DNA from: CBDDFV01 sp965227335
GTDB taxonomy: Bacteria; Planctomycetota; Phycisphaerae; Phycisphaerales; SM1A02
Assembly: GCA_965227335.1 (NCBI GenBank)
Contig: CBDDFV010000001.1
Span: 868,001 to 932,000, forward strand
Reading direction: 5' to 3'
Length of the DNA stretch: 64,000 nt
Below the pieces are notes generated by a model. The model ran no database searches, was not told the origin of the DNA, and saw nothing but the letters and a program-made list of their open reading frames with translations. The translations under genes were made by a program, and so were the position numbers. This document shows positions 1 through 7,747 of the stretch, one piece after another; the first letter of the stretch is position 1; every line of letters starts with the position of its first letter.

Positions 1-1
1 C

Positions 2-676
2 AACCCGACCGGCGGCATGATCCGCCGCGACCAGCTCGAAGCGTGGGTCGCGTACGCCCTCGAGCATGACGCGCTGATCCTCTACGACGCCGCGTACATG
101 TCGTTCATTCGTGATCCCGATCTCCCCCACACGATCTACGAAATCCCCGGCGCCGACCGATGCGCGATCGAGTTGCACTCCTTCTCCAAGAACGGCGGCT
201 TCACCGGCGTGCGCTGCGGATACACGGTGTGTCCGAAAGCCCTGATGGGAACCGGCGGCGACGGCGAACCCGCCTCGCTGCACGCGATGTGGACCCGCCG
301 CTGGAGCACGCGGGCGAACGGCGTGAGCTACGTCGTTCAGCGCGGCGCGGCGGGCCTCTACACCGACCAGGGGCGCGCCGAAACCAAGGCGCTCATCGAT
401 CATTACATGGCGAACGCCCGCGCGCTCCGCGACGGCTGCGCCTCCGTCGGACTCGACGTCTTCGGCGGCGAGCACGCGCCGTACGTGTGGGTCCGCTGTC
501 CCGACGGCGTGTCGAGCTGGGACATGTTCGACCGCCTGCTCGCGGAAGCACGCCTGATCGTCACCCCCGGGGCCGGGTTCGGACCGGGCGGCGAGGGCTT
601 CATCCGGATCTCCGGCTTCAACTCGCGCGACAATGTCGAGCGCGCGGTAGAGCGGCTGGCGAGCGTCGGCCGCTAA
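2..676 (+). CDS. dapL: LL-diaminopimelate aminotransferase (5' end outside window)
   Basis: This is the C-terminal ~224 residues of a fold-type I PLP aminotransferase. It begins in frame at the very first bases with NPTGG, the conserved aminotransferase turn. YDAAY carries the Asp that holds the pyridine nitrogen. SFSKNGGFTGVRCGYTV contains the Schiff-base Lys in the form typical of DapL, which converts tetrahydrodipicolinate to LL-diaminopimelate for lysine and peptidoglycan synthesis in the cytoplasm. The late Arg in FIRISGF is the usual substrate-carboxylate ligand. The start codon lies upstream of the window. No partner pathway genes are visible downstream. Another class I aminotransferase is the main alternative, but the SFSK...FTGVR block favours DapL. 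Confidence 0.88.
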   Translation, partial: NPTGGMIRRDQLEAWVAYALEHDALILYDAAYMSFIRDPDLPHTIYEIPGADRCAIELHSFSKNGGFTGVRCGYTVCPKALMGTGGDGEPASLHAMWTRRWSTRANGVSYVVQRGAAGLYTDQGRAETKALIDHYMANARALRDGCASVGLDVFGGEHAPYVWVRCPDGVSSWDMFDRLLAEARLIVTPGAGFGPGGEGFIRISGFNSRDNVERAVERLASVGR

Positions 677-783
677 GGCGACCCCCGCCCACGCAAAGCG
701 GCGGATGAATCGGCTGCGCAGTGCGAGCAGCGCGTGTGCGGCCGGCCAGCCGCGACGGAGCGGCGAAGAACAACCTCGTCGCG

Positions 784-1305
784 TCAGGTCGGCGCCAGGC
801 CGTTCAGCCCGCGTCGGCCGACGGCGACGCCCTCCGCCGGCAGGTCGAGCATCGTTCGAAGGTCGCCGATCGTCATCTCGAGCAGCGCATCGTATTCGAG
901 GTCGCGTCGGTGAAACAACGTCGTCCCGCGGCCGGATCGTCGCCACGCGCGAAGCGTTCGGCGCGGCGCCCGGACCAGTCCCGCGAGGACGCCGGCCGTC
1001 ACGATCGCGCCCACGTACAGGCCCAGCGGACGCACGCCCCGACGCCACTCCCACGCCGAAATCTGTCCCTCCCCGGCAAGGTCCGTTCCGAAGCCCGTCG
1101 CGATGTGATGGAGATCGTGACGCATGATCAGCCAGCGGTGTCGCGGCGGATTCGGTACGGCGAACCGCACGCCCAGGATCTTCGCCGGCGTCCACGGCCG
1201 GTCGTAGTCCGACGCGTCGTAGCCGTTCTCGGCGAGAAACATCTCCAGGCCGTAGCTCACGGTCCATGCGGCGGGGAAGGGCCGATCGCGATCAGGAAGC
1301 GTCAT
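784..1305 (-). CDS. COQ4-like protein
   Basis: This 173-aa protein has a run at residues ~62-83 (RHDLHHIATGFGTDLAGEG) that closely matches the COQ4 family signature HDxxHVLTGYGTD..GE. In COQ4 the HDxxH residues bind a metal, and the protein acts in or scaffolds ubiquinone head-group synthesis. A hydrophobic stretch at ~95-111 could be a membrane segment. The start chosen is the ATG at 1305. An upstream in-frame ATG (MIAELDCLS) would run into the promoter space of the divergent dehydratase gene. Function here is inferred from the motif only. Many bacterial COQ4-like proteins are uncharacterised, and this organism may use menaquinone rather than ubiquinone. Confidence 0.7.
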   Translation of the reverse strand: MTLPDRDRPFPAAWTVSYGLEMFLAENGYDASDYDRPWTPAKILGVRFAVPNPPRHRWLIMRHDLHHIATGFGTDLAGEGQISAWEWRRGVRPLGLYVGAIVTAGVLAGLVRAPRRTLRAWRRSGRGTTLFHRRDLEYDALLEMTIGDLRTMLDLPAEGVAVGRRGLNGLAPT

Positions 1306-1338
1306 CGAAAGACAGTCTAGCTCCGCTATCATCCGGAC

Positions 1339-2307
1339 ATGTCCACGCCCGCCGCCGAATCCGTCACGGTTCCCACCATCGAGGACGTCCGCGACGCCGC
1401 CGCGCGGATCGCGCCGTACGCCCACCGCACGCCCGTGCTGACCTCGTCGACGTTCGATCGGATGACCGGACGGTCGCTCTTCTTCAAATGTGAACTGTTC
1501 CAGAAAGTCGGGGCGTTCAAGTTTCGCGGCGCCGCGAACGCGGTCTTCAAACTCGACGACGCCGCCGCCGCGCGGGGCGTCTGTGCGCACAGCAGCGGCA
1601 ACCACGCCCAGGCCCTCGCTCTCGCGGCGAAGATGCGCGGCATTCCGGCCCACATCGTCATGCCCCGCGGATCGAACGCGACGAAAATCGCGGCGGTCCG
1701 GGAGTACGGCGCGACCATCTACGAATCCGAGCCGCACACCGCGGGTCGGGAGGGTCTCGCGGCGGAGGTCTGCGAGAAGACCGGGGCCGTCCTGATCCCG
1801 CCGTACGACCACTTCGACATCATCGCCGGTCAGGGGACGGCGACGCTCGAACTGCTCGAAGATCACCCCGATCTCGACTGCGTCGTGCCGTCCGTGGGGG
1901 GCGGCGGACTGACGGCGGGGACATGCATCGCGGCGGCGGCGCACGCGAAGACGCCGAAGGTGGTGGGGGCGGAGCCGTCCGGGGCTGATGACGCCGCGCG
2001 TTCACTGGCGTGCGGCGAGCGTCTCCCGCAGGACGCCCCGGACACGATCTGCGACGGTTTGCGGACGGGGCTCGGCGTGCGCAACTGGCGGATCATCTCG
2101 ACGCACATCGACCGCATCATCACGGTCGACGACGACGAAGTCGCGCGAGTGATGCGGCTCATGTGGGAGCGGATGAACATCCTCGTGGAGCCGTCGGCGG
2201 CGATCACGCTCGCGGCGGTGATGTCGGACGAGTTCCCGCGCGAGTACGAACGCGTCGGTCTGATCCTGACCGGCGGGAACGTCGACCTCTCGAATCTCCC
2301 CTGGTGA
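1339..2307 (+). CDS. Threonine/serine dehydratase, PLP fold type II
   Basis: This 322-aa cytoplasmic enzyme probably deaminates L-threonine to 2-oxobutanoate, or L-serine to pyruvate. The PLP Lys is K61 in GAFKFRGA. SSGNHAQ at 85-91 is the Asn loop that contacts the cofactor ring, and SVGGGGLTAG near 187-196 is the glycine phosphate-binding loop. The length corresponds to the short catabolic/racemase-like group: there is no C-terminal ACT regulatory domain, so isoleucine feedback control as in IlvA is not expected. Serine racemase and threo-3-hydroxyaspartate ammonia-lyase share this architecture and cannot be excluded. It is divergent from the COQ4-like gene, with 33 nt between start codons. 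Confidence 0.88.
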   Translation: MSTPAAESVTVPTIEDVRDAAARIAPYAHRTPVLTSSTFDRMTGRSLFFKCELFQKVGAFKFRGAANAVFKLDDAAAARGVCAHSSGNHAQALALAAKMRGIPAHIVMPRGSNATKIAAVREYGATIYESEPHTAGREGLAAEVCEKTGAVLIPPYDHFDIIAGQGTATLELLEDHPDLDCVVPSVGGGGLTAGTCIAAAAHAKTPKVVGAEPSGADDAARSLACGERLPQDAPDTICDGLRTGLGVRNWRIISTHIDRIITVDDDEVARVMRLMWERMNILVEPSAAITLAAVMSDEFPREYERVGLILTGGNVDLSNLPW

Positions 2308-2328
2308 ACCGCCTGCCGCGCCGGTGCG

Positions 2329-3051
2329 TCAGCGACCGTGCAGGTGGGGCCGGGCGAGTTCGCGGGCGACGGCGCCGGGAATGACGAACGCAACGGTCGT
2401 GCGTCCGTCGTCCGATGGTCGGGCGGTGACGATCCCAATCACTCGTCCGTCGCCGTCGATGAGCGGTCCGCCCGCGGCCCCGGGCGAGAGCACGGCGTCG
2501 GTCTGGAGCATGGGGATGGGAGCGAGGTCGCCGGCGGGGCGACGTCCGGTGATGCGGCCGCGATTGACGGACCAGCCGAGTCCGCTCGGGTGTCCGATCA
2601 CGTAGACGTCATCGCCGGCGCGGGGTTCGACATCGGTCGCGAACGCGAGCGGGATCCATGGCTCGGCGATCGGGGCGAGCGCAAGGACGGCGAAATCAAC
2701 CTTCGGATTGCGATGCACGACCCGGGCGATGGTCGACGCGCCGCGCGGGGTGTCGACATCGACGACCGTCGACCCGCCGACGATGCGGGCCGTGGTGACG
2801 GCGTAGCCGCGCGCATCGATGATCACCCCGGCGCCCTCTCCGTGTTCGGTCCGGATGCGGAGGACGGAGGGACGGACGCGATAATGGAGATCGCATAACG
2901 CGCAGGCGCCGGGACCGTGGATCACGGCGGTTTCGCCACGCGGGGCGCGGGCGGGGTTGTCGAACGGACCAAGGTCCGGCGGGGCGGGAGGCGTGGTCCG
3001 GCAGCCGAAGAGCGTGGCGGCGATCGTCAGCAGGGCGGCGGCGCATCGCAT
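2329..3051 (-). CDS. Trypsin-fold (HtrA-like) lipoprotein with degenerate catalytic triad
   Basis: This 240-aa protein opens with a lipoprotein signal ending in the lipobox TLFGC (Cys17), so the mature protein should be lipid-anchored. The rest follows the HtrA/S1C chymotrypsin-like fold: GAGVIIDARGYAVTTARIV, NPKVDFAVLAL, YVIGHPSG and LSPGAAGGPLIDGDGRVIGI. The triad is broken. The HtrA His position (TNNHVV) reads TTARIV with Arg89, Asp119 is kept, and the Ser in GNSGGPL is Ala193 in GAAGGPL. It should therefore be proteolytically inactive and act by binding. A CALC motif at 50-53 follows the anchor. There is no PDZ domain. Start: ATG at 3051 behind GAGAAAGGA. It converges with the dehydratase gene, 21 nt apart. 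Confidence 0.85.
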   Translation of the reverse strand: MRCAAALLTIAATLFGCRTTPPAPPDLGPFDNPARAPRGETAVIHGPGACALCDLHYRVRPSVLRIRTEHGEGAGVIIDARGYAVTTARIVGGSTVVDVDTPRGASTIARVVHRNPKVDFAVLALAPIAEPWIPLAFATDVEPRAGDDVYVIGHPSGLGWSVNRGRITGRRPAGDLAPIPMLQTDAVLSPGAAGGPLIDGDGRVIGIVTARPSDDGRTTVAFVIPGAVARELARPHLHGR

Positions 3052-3156
3052 GACCGGTGTTCCTTTCTCCCGTCGGGCGAGGCGGCGCCCGCCGTGCTGA
3101 GCATACCCGCGGTCGGCCGGCGCGGTCGCGTCGGGTTGAGCGAGGGTGAAAGGCGA

Positions 3157-3192
3157 CGGCCCGCCCCCGAGGTTCGGTGAGGGGACGGGCCG
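3157..3192 (-). terminator. Hairpin downstream of the dockerin gene, possible terminator
   Basis: Arms cggcccgcccc and ggggacgggccg form a stem of about 11 bp with one mismatch around a 12-nt loop. It lies 39 nt beyond the stop codon of the minus-strand dockerin gene. On that strand the tract after the stem is only modestly T-rich (CCTTTC), so termination is plausible but not textbook. Confidence 0.45.
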
Positions 3193-3230
3193 CGCGAAAA
3201 GGTCAGGCTGAACTGGTTCCGGGGCGGCGC

Positions 3231-5216
3231 TCAGAACGAGCACCCCCATTCGGCAAGGAGGTTGGCGAGATCGGTCGGGCCGTACGGCGCGCCCCACTGG
3301 GCGAGCAGGCTCGCGAGGTCGCCGGGGCCGACGACACAGTCGCCGTTGAGGTCCCACACGCAAGGGCAGTCGATCGGCGTGATGTCGATCTGCAGCGTGT
3401 AGTCGTTGTCCGTGCCGCACGGGAAGCCGTCGAAGAGGCCGCCGCCGTCGGGGGTCCCGGTCGACACGAAGACGACGTACTGACCGGCTTCGAGATCGGC
3501 GCTGACGACGCCGGGCTCGCAGTTGCTGGAGCTGCTGTTGCCGAGGGCGATCGGTTCGCATGCGGGGATGCCGCCGACGAGGAACACGACGCCGTCGAAC
3601 TCCGCGTTGAGGATGGCGGTCAGCGTGGACGGGGTTTCAAGGGTCACGAGGTGCCAGTCGGTGTCGCGGACGCCGTTGTCGGCCCACGCGGTTCCGCACC
3701 AGAGTCCTCCGTCGGCGGCGTCAACGTAGGCGTTCGGCGTCGCGTTGCAGCCGCCGTTGGCGTCGTCGCCGCACGGTTCGCCCTCGTCCAGGGCGCCGGG
3801 CGGGCACGTCAGGCAGCCGAGATCGCAGATTTCCAGCGCGGTGTTGGCGCAGACCGGATCCCACTCGACGTCGCAGCAGAACGAGTCGATCGTGCAGACG
3901 GCGACGCAGCACTCAACATCGTCGCAGCCGGGCGACCCGTTCGCGACCGCGCACGGGCCCGCGTCGGGATTGCACGACGCCGGCGGCCCGTCGAGGAAGT
4001 TCTGTCGTTCGACGGGCGCGGGGAAGAACCCGAGATCCGGCGGGATGTCGAAGGGGTACTGGCTCCACTGGCCCATGTGCAGCGGGAGTCCGCCGGCCAT
4101 GAGGGTGTACTGATCATTGTTGATATCGATCATCAACATGACTTCCTGATCGGGGAACTGCGCCGAGCAGACGACTTCCACCTCGATCTCGGCGTCAGGA
4201 TCGAAGTTCTCGATCCACACGGTCACGGTGACGATCTGCCCCTTCCACTCAAAGGTGACGGACCAGTGCCAGTCGTTCGGGGGAGAGGGCGGGTAGGTGG
4301 TGTCGTACTGCGGAACGCCGGGTTCGGGCGTGACGCCGTCGGGGAAGGTCTCGCCGATCTCGGCCCCGTCGAGCGTCCAGCTCGACGGACTGAAGAACGT
4401 GCCCGGGATGTCGGACGAGACGCAGTCGGTGACTTCCGGGCATTCCTCGAATTCGCACGAGGTCGAGGTGCTGTAGCCGGCGAATCCGGGGGGCGCCGCC
4501 TGTCCCAGCGCGGTGTCGATCGGGCCGGCGTCGGGGGCGCTGCTCGAGGCGGTGATGTCCTGGGCCCCGGTGTCCTGCGTGTACGTCCAGTCGAACGAGG
4601 CGAGCACGCAGATGGTTCCCGAGCTGATGTCGGGATCGGTTTCGCTCTCGGCGCACAGGTAGGTGCGGAACTTGATCACGGTGCCGGCCGGAAAGCCGCC
4701 GCGATCATCGGCGAACGACGAACTCTCCCCCGGGACGCAGATCGTGTTGCCGTTCAGATCCTCGCAGTTCTCGTGTTCATCGTCGGTGTAGTAGTACGGC
4801 GCGCCGTCGTTGAACGCCGGACATCCCGCGCACGGTCCCGGCTGGGGATCGAGCGCCGGGAGGGGCACCGTCTCCTGTGATGACGGAATCGGCGCATCGG
4901 GCTCACCGTCGCCGTCGAGGTCGACCGGCACGCCGTTCACGGTCTGCTCGAGCACGATGTTGATCCACCGGAAGTTGTACCAGTTGTCGAGGAAGGCGAA
5001 GTCGTCGCTGAGTTCGAAATCCGCCTCCACCCCCGATCCGTCGCCGTTGTTGTCGTCGGCCGTGATCGTGCCGATCTGGGTTCCGGGCTGACCGTTGACG
5101 GCGCCGCTGACGGGAATCGAGGTTTCGCCGCCGGCCCACGCCCATGAGGCGCACAGCGTTGCGGCGACGGTGATCGTCGCGCAACAACGCCCGTTCATGT
5201 GATTCCGATGCACCAT
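3231..5216 (-). CDS. Secreted Cys-rich protein with dockerin-like C-terminus
   Basis: This 661-aa exported protein has a signal peptide ending near AWA|GG (residue 28). Residues ~30-400 are an acidic, beta-rich stretch with no family I recognise. A disulfide-type module follows at ~415-470 (CDDVECCVAVC, FCCDVEWDPVC). Residues ~476-612 are one copy of a repeat (DEGEPCG..ANGGCNATPN..RDTDW..GVVFLVGG..YVVFVS) that occurs four times in the 43901-46075 protein. Residues 618-661 are a dockerin-like tail: CPCVWDLNGDC with a calcium-loop pattern, then a degenerate second half GPTDLANLLAEWG. The start is the ATG at 5216, behind AGGAGA at 6 nt. It is probably a cell-surface or matrix protein. No cohesin partner is visible, so the role of the tail is unknown. 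Confidence 0.85.
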   Translation of the reverse strand: MVHRNHMNGRCCATITVAATLCASWAWAGGETSIPVSGAVNGQPGTQIGTITADDNNGDGSGVEADFELSDDFAFLDNWYNFRWINIVLEQTVNGVPVDLDGDGEPDAPIPSSQETVPLPALDPQPGPCAGCPAFNDGAPYYYTDDEHENCEDLNGNTICVPGESSSFADDRGGFPAGTVIKFRTYLCAESETDPDISSGTICVLASFDWTYTQDTGAQDITASSSAPDAGPIDTALGQAAPPGFAGYSTSTSCEFEECPEVTDCVSSDIPGTFFSPSSWTLDGAEIGETFPDGVTPEPGVPQYDTTYPPSPPNDWHWSVTFEWKGQIVTVTVWIENFDPDAEIEVEVVCSAQFPDQEVMLMIDINNDQYTLMAGGLPLHMGQWSQYPFDIPPDLGFFPAPVERQNFLDGPPASCNPDAGPCAVANGSPGCDDVECCVAVCTIDSFCCDVEWDPVCANTALEICDLGCLTCPPGALDEGEPCGDDANGGCNATPNAYVDAADGGLWCGTAWADNGVRDTDWHLVTLETPSTLTAILNAEFDGVVFLVGGIPACEPIALGNSSSSNCEPGVVSADLEAGQYVVFVSTGTPDGGGLFDGFPCGTDNDYTLQIDITPIDCPCVWDLNGDCVVGPGDLASLLAQWGAPYGPTDLANLLAEWGCSF

Positions 5217-5335
5217 GACGAGTCTCCTGTGTGCGTGCCGCCACTCCGATCGCACGAAACGCCACGTCCGTCCGACCGGACGCACGCGATGAGAATCAGC
5301 ACATGAGACGCGAACAGCATCGTCGCGCGGCGGCC

Positions 5336-5357
5336 GGTCGAATACAGGGATTCGACC
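5336..5357. promoter_or_regulatory. Perfect inverted repeat between divergent genes
   Basis: ggtcgaat and attcgacc are perfect 8-nt inverted arms separated by acaggg. The site sits in the 214-nt space between the divergent dockerin and STAS genes, 74 nt before the STAS start, where an operator for a dimeric regulator would be expected. No regulator gene is adjacent, so the binding protein is unknown. Confidence 0.45.
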
Positions 5358-5430
5358 CCGTCCTCGCGCGACGGGGGCCCGGCGACGTTTCTCACGCCGC
5401 GCCGAACCGGACCCCGGATATCATGAGAAC

Positions 5431-5781
5431 GTGGAGTTCTCCTACGACGAAATCGACGGCGATGTGCTCATCATCCGGGCCGACGGCGGTCTCAACGCCG
5501 ACACCGCCGCGACGTTCCTGCACGACATCGAGGCCCTCCTCAGGGCGGGGCTCCGCAAGATCATCGTCGACTGCGAACGGCTCGAGGTGATCTCCAGCGC
5601 CGGCGTCGGCGCCCTCATCCGACTCCACCGCCTCGCCGCCGATCATGACGGCGAAGTGAAGATCGCCGGGGCGGGGGGCGTGATCGTTCAGGTCATCCGA
5701 CTCATGCGGCTCGAGTCGCTCTTCTCGATGGAGCCCGACGTCAACCGTGCGCGGCTGGCGTTCCGTCCGACGACGCCGTAA
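5431..5781 (+). CDS. STAS-domain anti-sigma factor antagonist
   Basis: This 116-aa single STAS domain starts at a GTG. DVLIIRADGGLNADTAATF and the segment CERLEVISSAGVGALIRL match SpoIIAA/RsbV-type antagonists, where the first Ser of the SSAG turn is the phosphorylation site. Such proteins switch by phosphorylation between free and anti-sigma-bound states in the cytoplasm. No cognate anti-sigma kinase, phosphatase or sigma factor gene is next to it, so its partner must be encoded elsewhere. The 3' end overlaps the convergent zinc-ribbon membrane protein gene by 41 nt. Confidence 0.85.
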   Translation: MEFSYDEIDGDVLIIRADGGLNADTAATFLHDIEALLRAGLRKIIVDCERLEVISSAGVGALIRLHRLAADHDGEVKIAGAGGVIVQVIRLMRLESLFSMEPDVNRARLAFRPTTP

Positions 5782-6436
5782 CCCCGGACTCCATCTCCGG
5801 CGCGCTCTCCGGCGCCGCGTACCCCTGGCTCTCGAACAACTGCTCCAGCGTGAAGTCGGATCCGCACTCCGGACAACTCGCCTGCCGCAGTCCCGCGAGC
5901 GAATAGCCGCACGACGGACACACCACCGTCGTTTCGCGGGCCGACGCATCGAACGTGCGCCCCCGGGTCAGGGCGACCGCGAGCGCCGCCCACGGCGTGA
6001 TCGCGAGGGGGACGCCGATCATCCAGATCGCGATCACGAGGAACTCCTCGTCGCGCACCAGCCACGACCGACGGTCGATGAATGCGGTGATCAGCACGCA
6101 TCCGAAGATGATCGCGCCGCTGAGCAGGAGGTGCAGGGCGGTCGACGCCAGCGTCAGCCGCGTCGTCCGGGCGAGCAGCGGCCGCCAGATCCAGAGGATC
6201 GCCAGCGTCGTGAACACCGTGGCCGCGATGATCGAGGCGACGACCTGCTCCGTGTCGAAGTCGATGCGATCGAGCCCCCGGTAACCGCTCGCCAGATACA
6301 CGGTGAGCAGCGCGACGCCGAGCGCCAGCATCGGGGCGAGCAGACTCGCGACCAGGCGCACGCCGATGCTGATGCGCGGCTCGCGGCCCAGCGCCAGCAT
6401 GAACCCGAAGATGGATGGTCGCTGAATCCGCGGCAT
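5741..6436 (-). CDS. 4-TM membrane protein with C-terminal zinc ribbon
   Basis: This 231-aa unknown has four predicted membrane segments (roughly residues 25-50, 65-90, 95-120, 130-155), followed by a soluble rubredoxin-like zinc ribbon with two Cys pairs, CPSCGYSLAG and CPECGSDF. The ribbon should be cytoplasmic if the N-terminus is inside. Among three clustered ATGs, 6436 is preferred because GGAGG precedes it by 5 nt. Membrane proteins with such ribbons are common in planctomycetes, and their function is not established. It overlaps the convergent STAS gene at its 3' end. Confidence 0.75.
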   Translation of the reverse strand: MPRIQRPSIFGFMLALGREPRISIGVRLVASLLAPMLALGVALLTVYLASGYRGLDRIDFDTEQVVASIIAATVFTTLAILWIWRPLLARTTRLTLASTALHLLLSGAIIFGCVLITAFIDRRSWLVRDEEFLVIAIWMIGVPLAITPWAALAVALTRGRTFDASARETTVVCPSCGYSLAGLRQASCPECGSDFTLEQLFESQGYAAPESAPEMESGVTASSDGTPAAHG

Positions 6437-6526
6437 GGGGGCCTCCATCGGCATTATGCGGGAAAGCGACGCTTCCCTTCCACCCCGACCAAACCGCGGC
6501 CCGCCGCCTCCGTATAGTTGACGTCG

Positions 6527-7747
6527 ATGCCGCTCCGGATCATGCACATCTCGACTCGCCTCATTCTCGGCGGCTCGCAGGAGAACACGGTGCTCTCCTG
6601 CGAGGGGCAGGCCGACCTCGGGCACGCGGTGTCGCTCGTCTACGGACCAATCTACGGGCCCGAGGGCTCGATGCTCGAACGCGTCCGCGCCCACGGCGGG
6701 ATCGAACCGATCGAGACGCCGGACCTCGTCCGCCAGCTGGCCCCCCGGCGCGACTGGCGGTGCCGCGCCGATCTTCGCCGGCTGATCCGCGACTGGGAGC
6801 CCGACGTCGTACACACGCATTCGTCGAAGGCGGGCGTCCTCGGACGCGCCGCCGCGTGGGCGGAGAACGTGCCCGCCGTCATCCACACCATCCACGGACT
6901 CGCCTTCCATCCGTACCAGTCGGCGTGGCGAAATGCGATCTACATCGCCGCCGAGCGGTACGCGGCGAAGCGATGTCACACGATCTGCTGCGTCGCCGAA
7001 GCGATGCGCGAGCAGGCGCTCGCGGCGGGGATCGGTCGACGCGAGCAATATGAGATCGTCTATTCCGGCATGGAGGTCGACGCCTTCGTGAACCCCGCGA
7101 CCGCGCGGGCCGAGGCGCGAGCCGAACTCGGCTTCGCGGATGACGACTTCGTGCTCGCCACCGTCGCCCGACTCGCCGAACTGAAGGGGCACGACGATCT
7201 GCTCGAAGCCCTCGCCCCCGTCATGGCGGAGCGGCCGGCTCTCAAGCTGCTGTGGGTCGGCGACGGCTGGCGACGGGATGAACTCGAGGCGCGGCTCGCC
7301 GAACTGGGCCTCGCCGATCGCGTCGTGCTCACGGGCCTCGTGCCGCCCGATCGCATTCCGTACTACATGCAGGCGATGGACACGCTGGCGCATCCCTCGT
7401 ACCGCGAGGGACTGCCCCGCACCGTGACGCAGTCGCTCCTCAGTGCGAGGCCCGCCGTCGCGTACGACGTCGACGGCGCGCGCGAGGTGTGCATCGACGG
7501 CGAAACGGGCCGGCTCGTCGCGCCGGGCGATGTCGCCGGTCTGCGGGAGGCGGTGGAATGGATGATGGACAACCCCGACGCCCGAACGACCATGGGCGCG
7601 ACCGGACGCGCGCGGTGCGCCGCGCAGTTCGCCGCGTCGGCCATGGTCGACCATCTGGAGAAGGTCTATGCGGACGTCCTGGCTCGTTCTGATCACGCTC
7701 TTTCTGATCGCGCTGCCGAGCCCGTCGACACAGGCTCAGTTTCTTGA
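6527..7747 (+). CDS. Glycosyltransferase family 4 (GT-B fold)
   Basis: This ~406-aa retaining glycosyltransferase would transfer a sugar from a nucleotide donor to a lipid-linked or surface polysaccharide acceptor on the cytoplasmic membrane face. The N-terminal domain has the glycine loop ILGGSQENTVLSCEGQ. The C-terminal donor domain has VARLAELKGHDDLLEAL, LLWVGDGWRRDELE and the E-x7-E region HPSYREGLPRTVTQSLLS, all typical of GT4. The ATG at 6527 is taken as start. A TTG at 6518 and an ATG at 6542 are alternatives, and none has a strong ribosome site. It is first of a plus-strand run and overlaps the next gene by 80 nt. Acceptor and sugar are not predictable. Confidence 0.87.
   Translation: MPLRIMHISTRLILGGSQENTVLSCEGQADLGHAVSLVYGPIYGPEGSMLERVRAHGGIEPIETPDLVRQLAPRRDWRCRADLRRLIRDWEPDVVHTHSSKAGVLGRAAAWAENVPAVIHTIHGLAFHPYQSAWRNAIYIAAERYAAKRCHTICCVAEAMREQALAAGIGRREQYEIVYSGMEVDAFVNPATARAEARAELGFADDDFVLATVARLAELKGHDDLLEALAPVMAERPALKLLWVGDGWRRDELEARLAELGLADRVVLTGLVPPDRIPYYMQAMDTLAHPSYREGLPRTVTQSLLSARPAVAYDVDGAREVCIDGETGRLVAPGDVAGLREAVEWMMDNPDARTTMGATGRARCAAQFAASAMVDHLEKVYADVLARSDHALSDRAAEPVDTGSVS

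Noticed and set aside
2890..2912. CALCDLH in the dead-protease lipoprotein as a heme c site
   Set aside because: The spacing is CxxCxxH, not CxxCH.
3177..4880. Long plus-strand frame opposite the 661-aa dockerin gene
   Set aside because: Arg/Val/Gly-rich shadow; the minus strand has a signal peptide, Cys modules and a dockerin tail.
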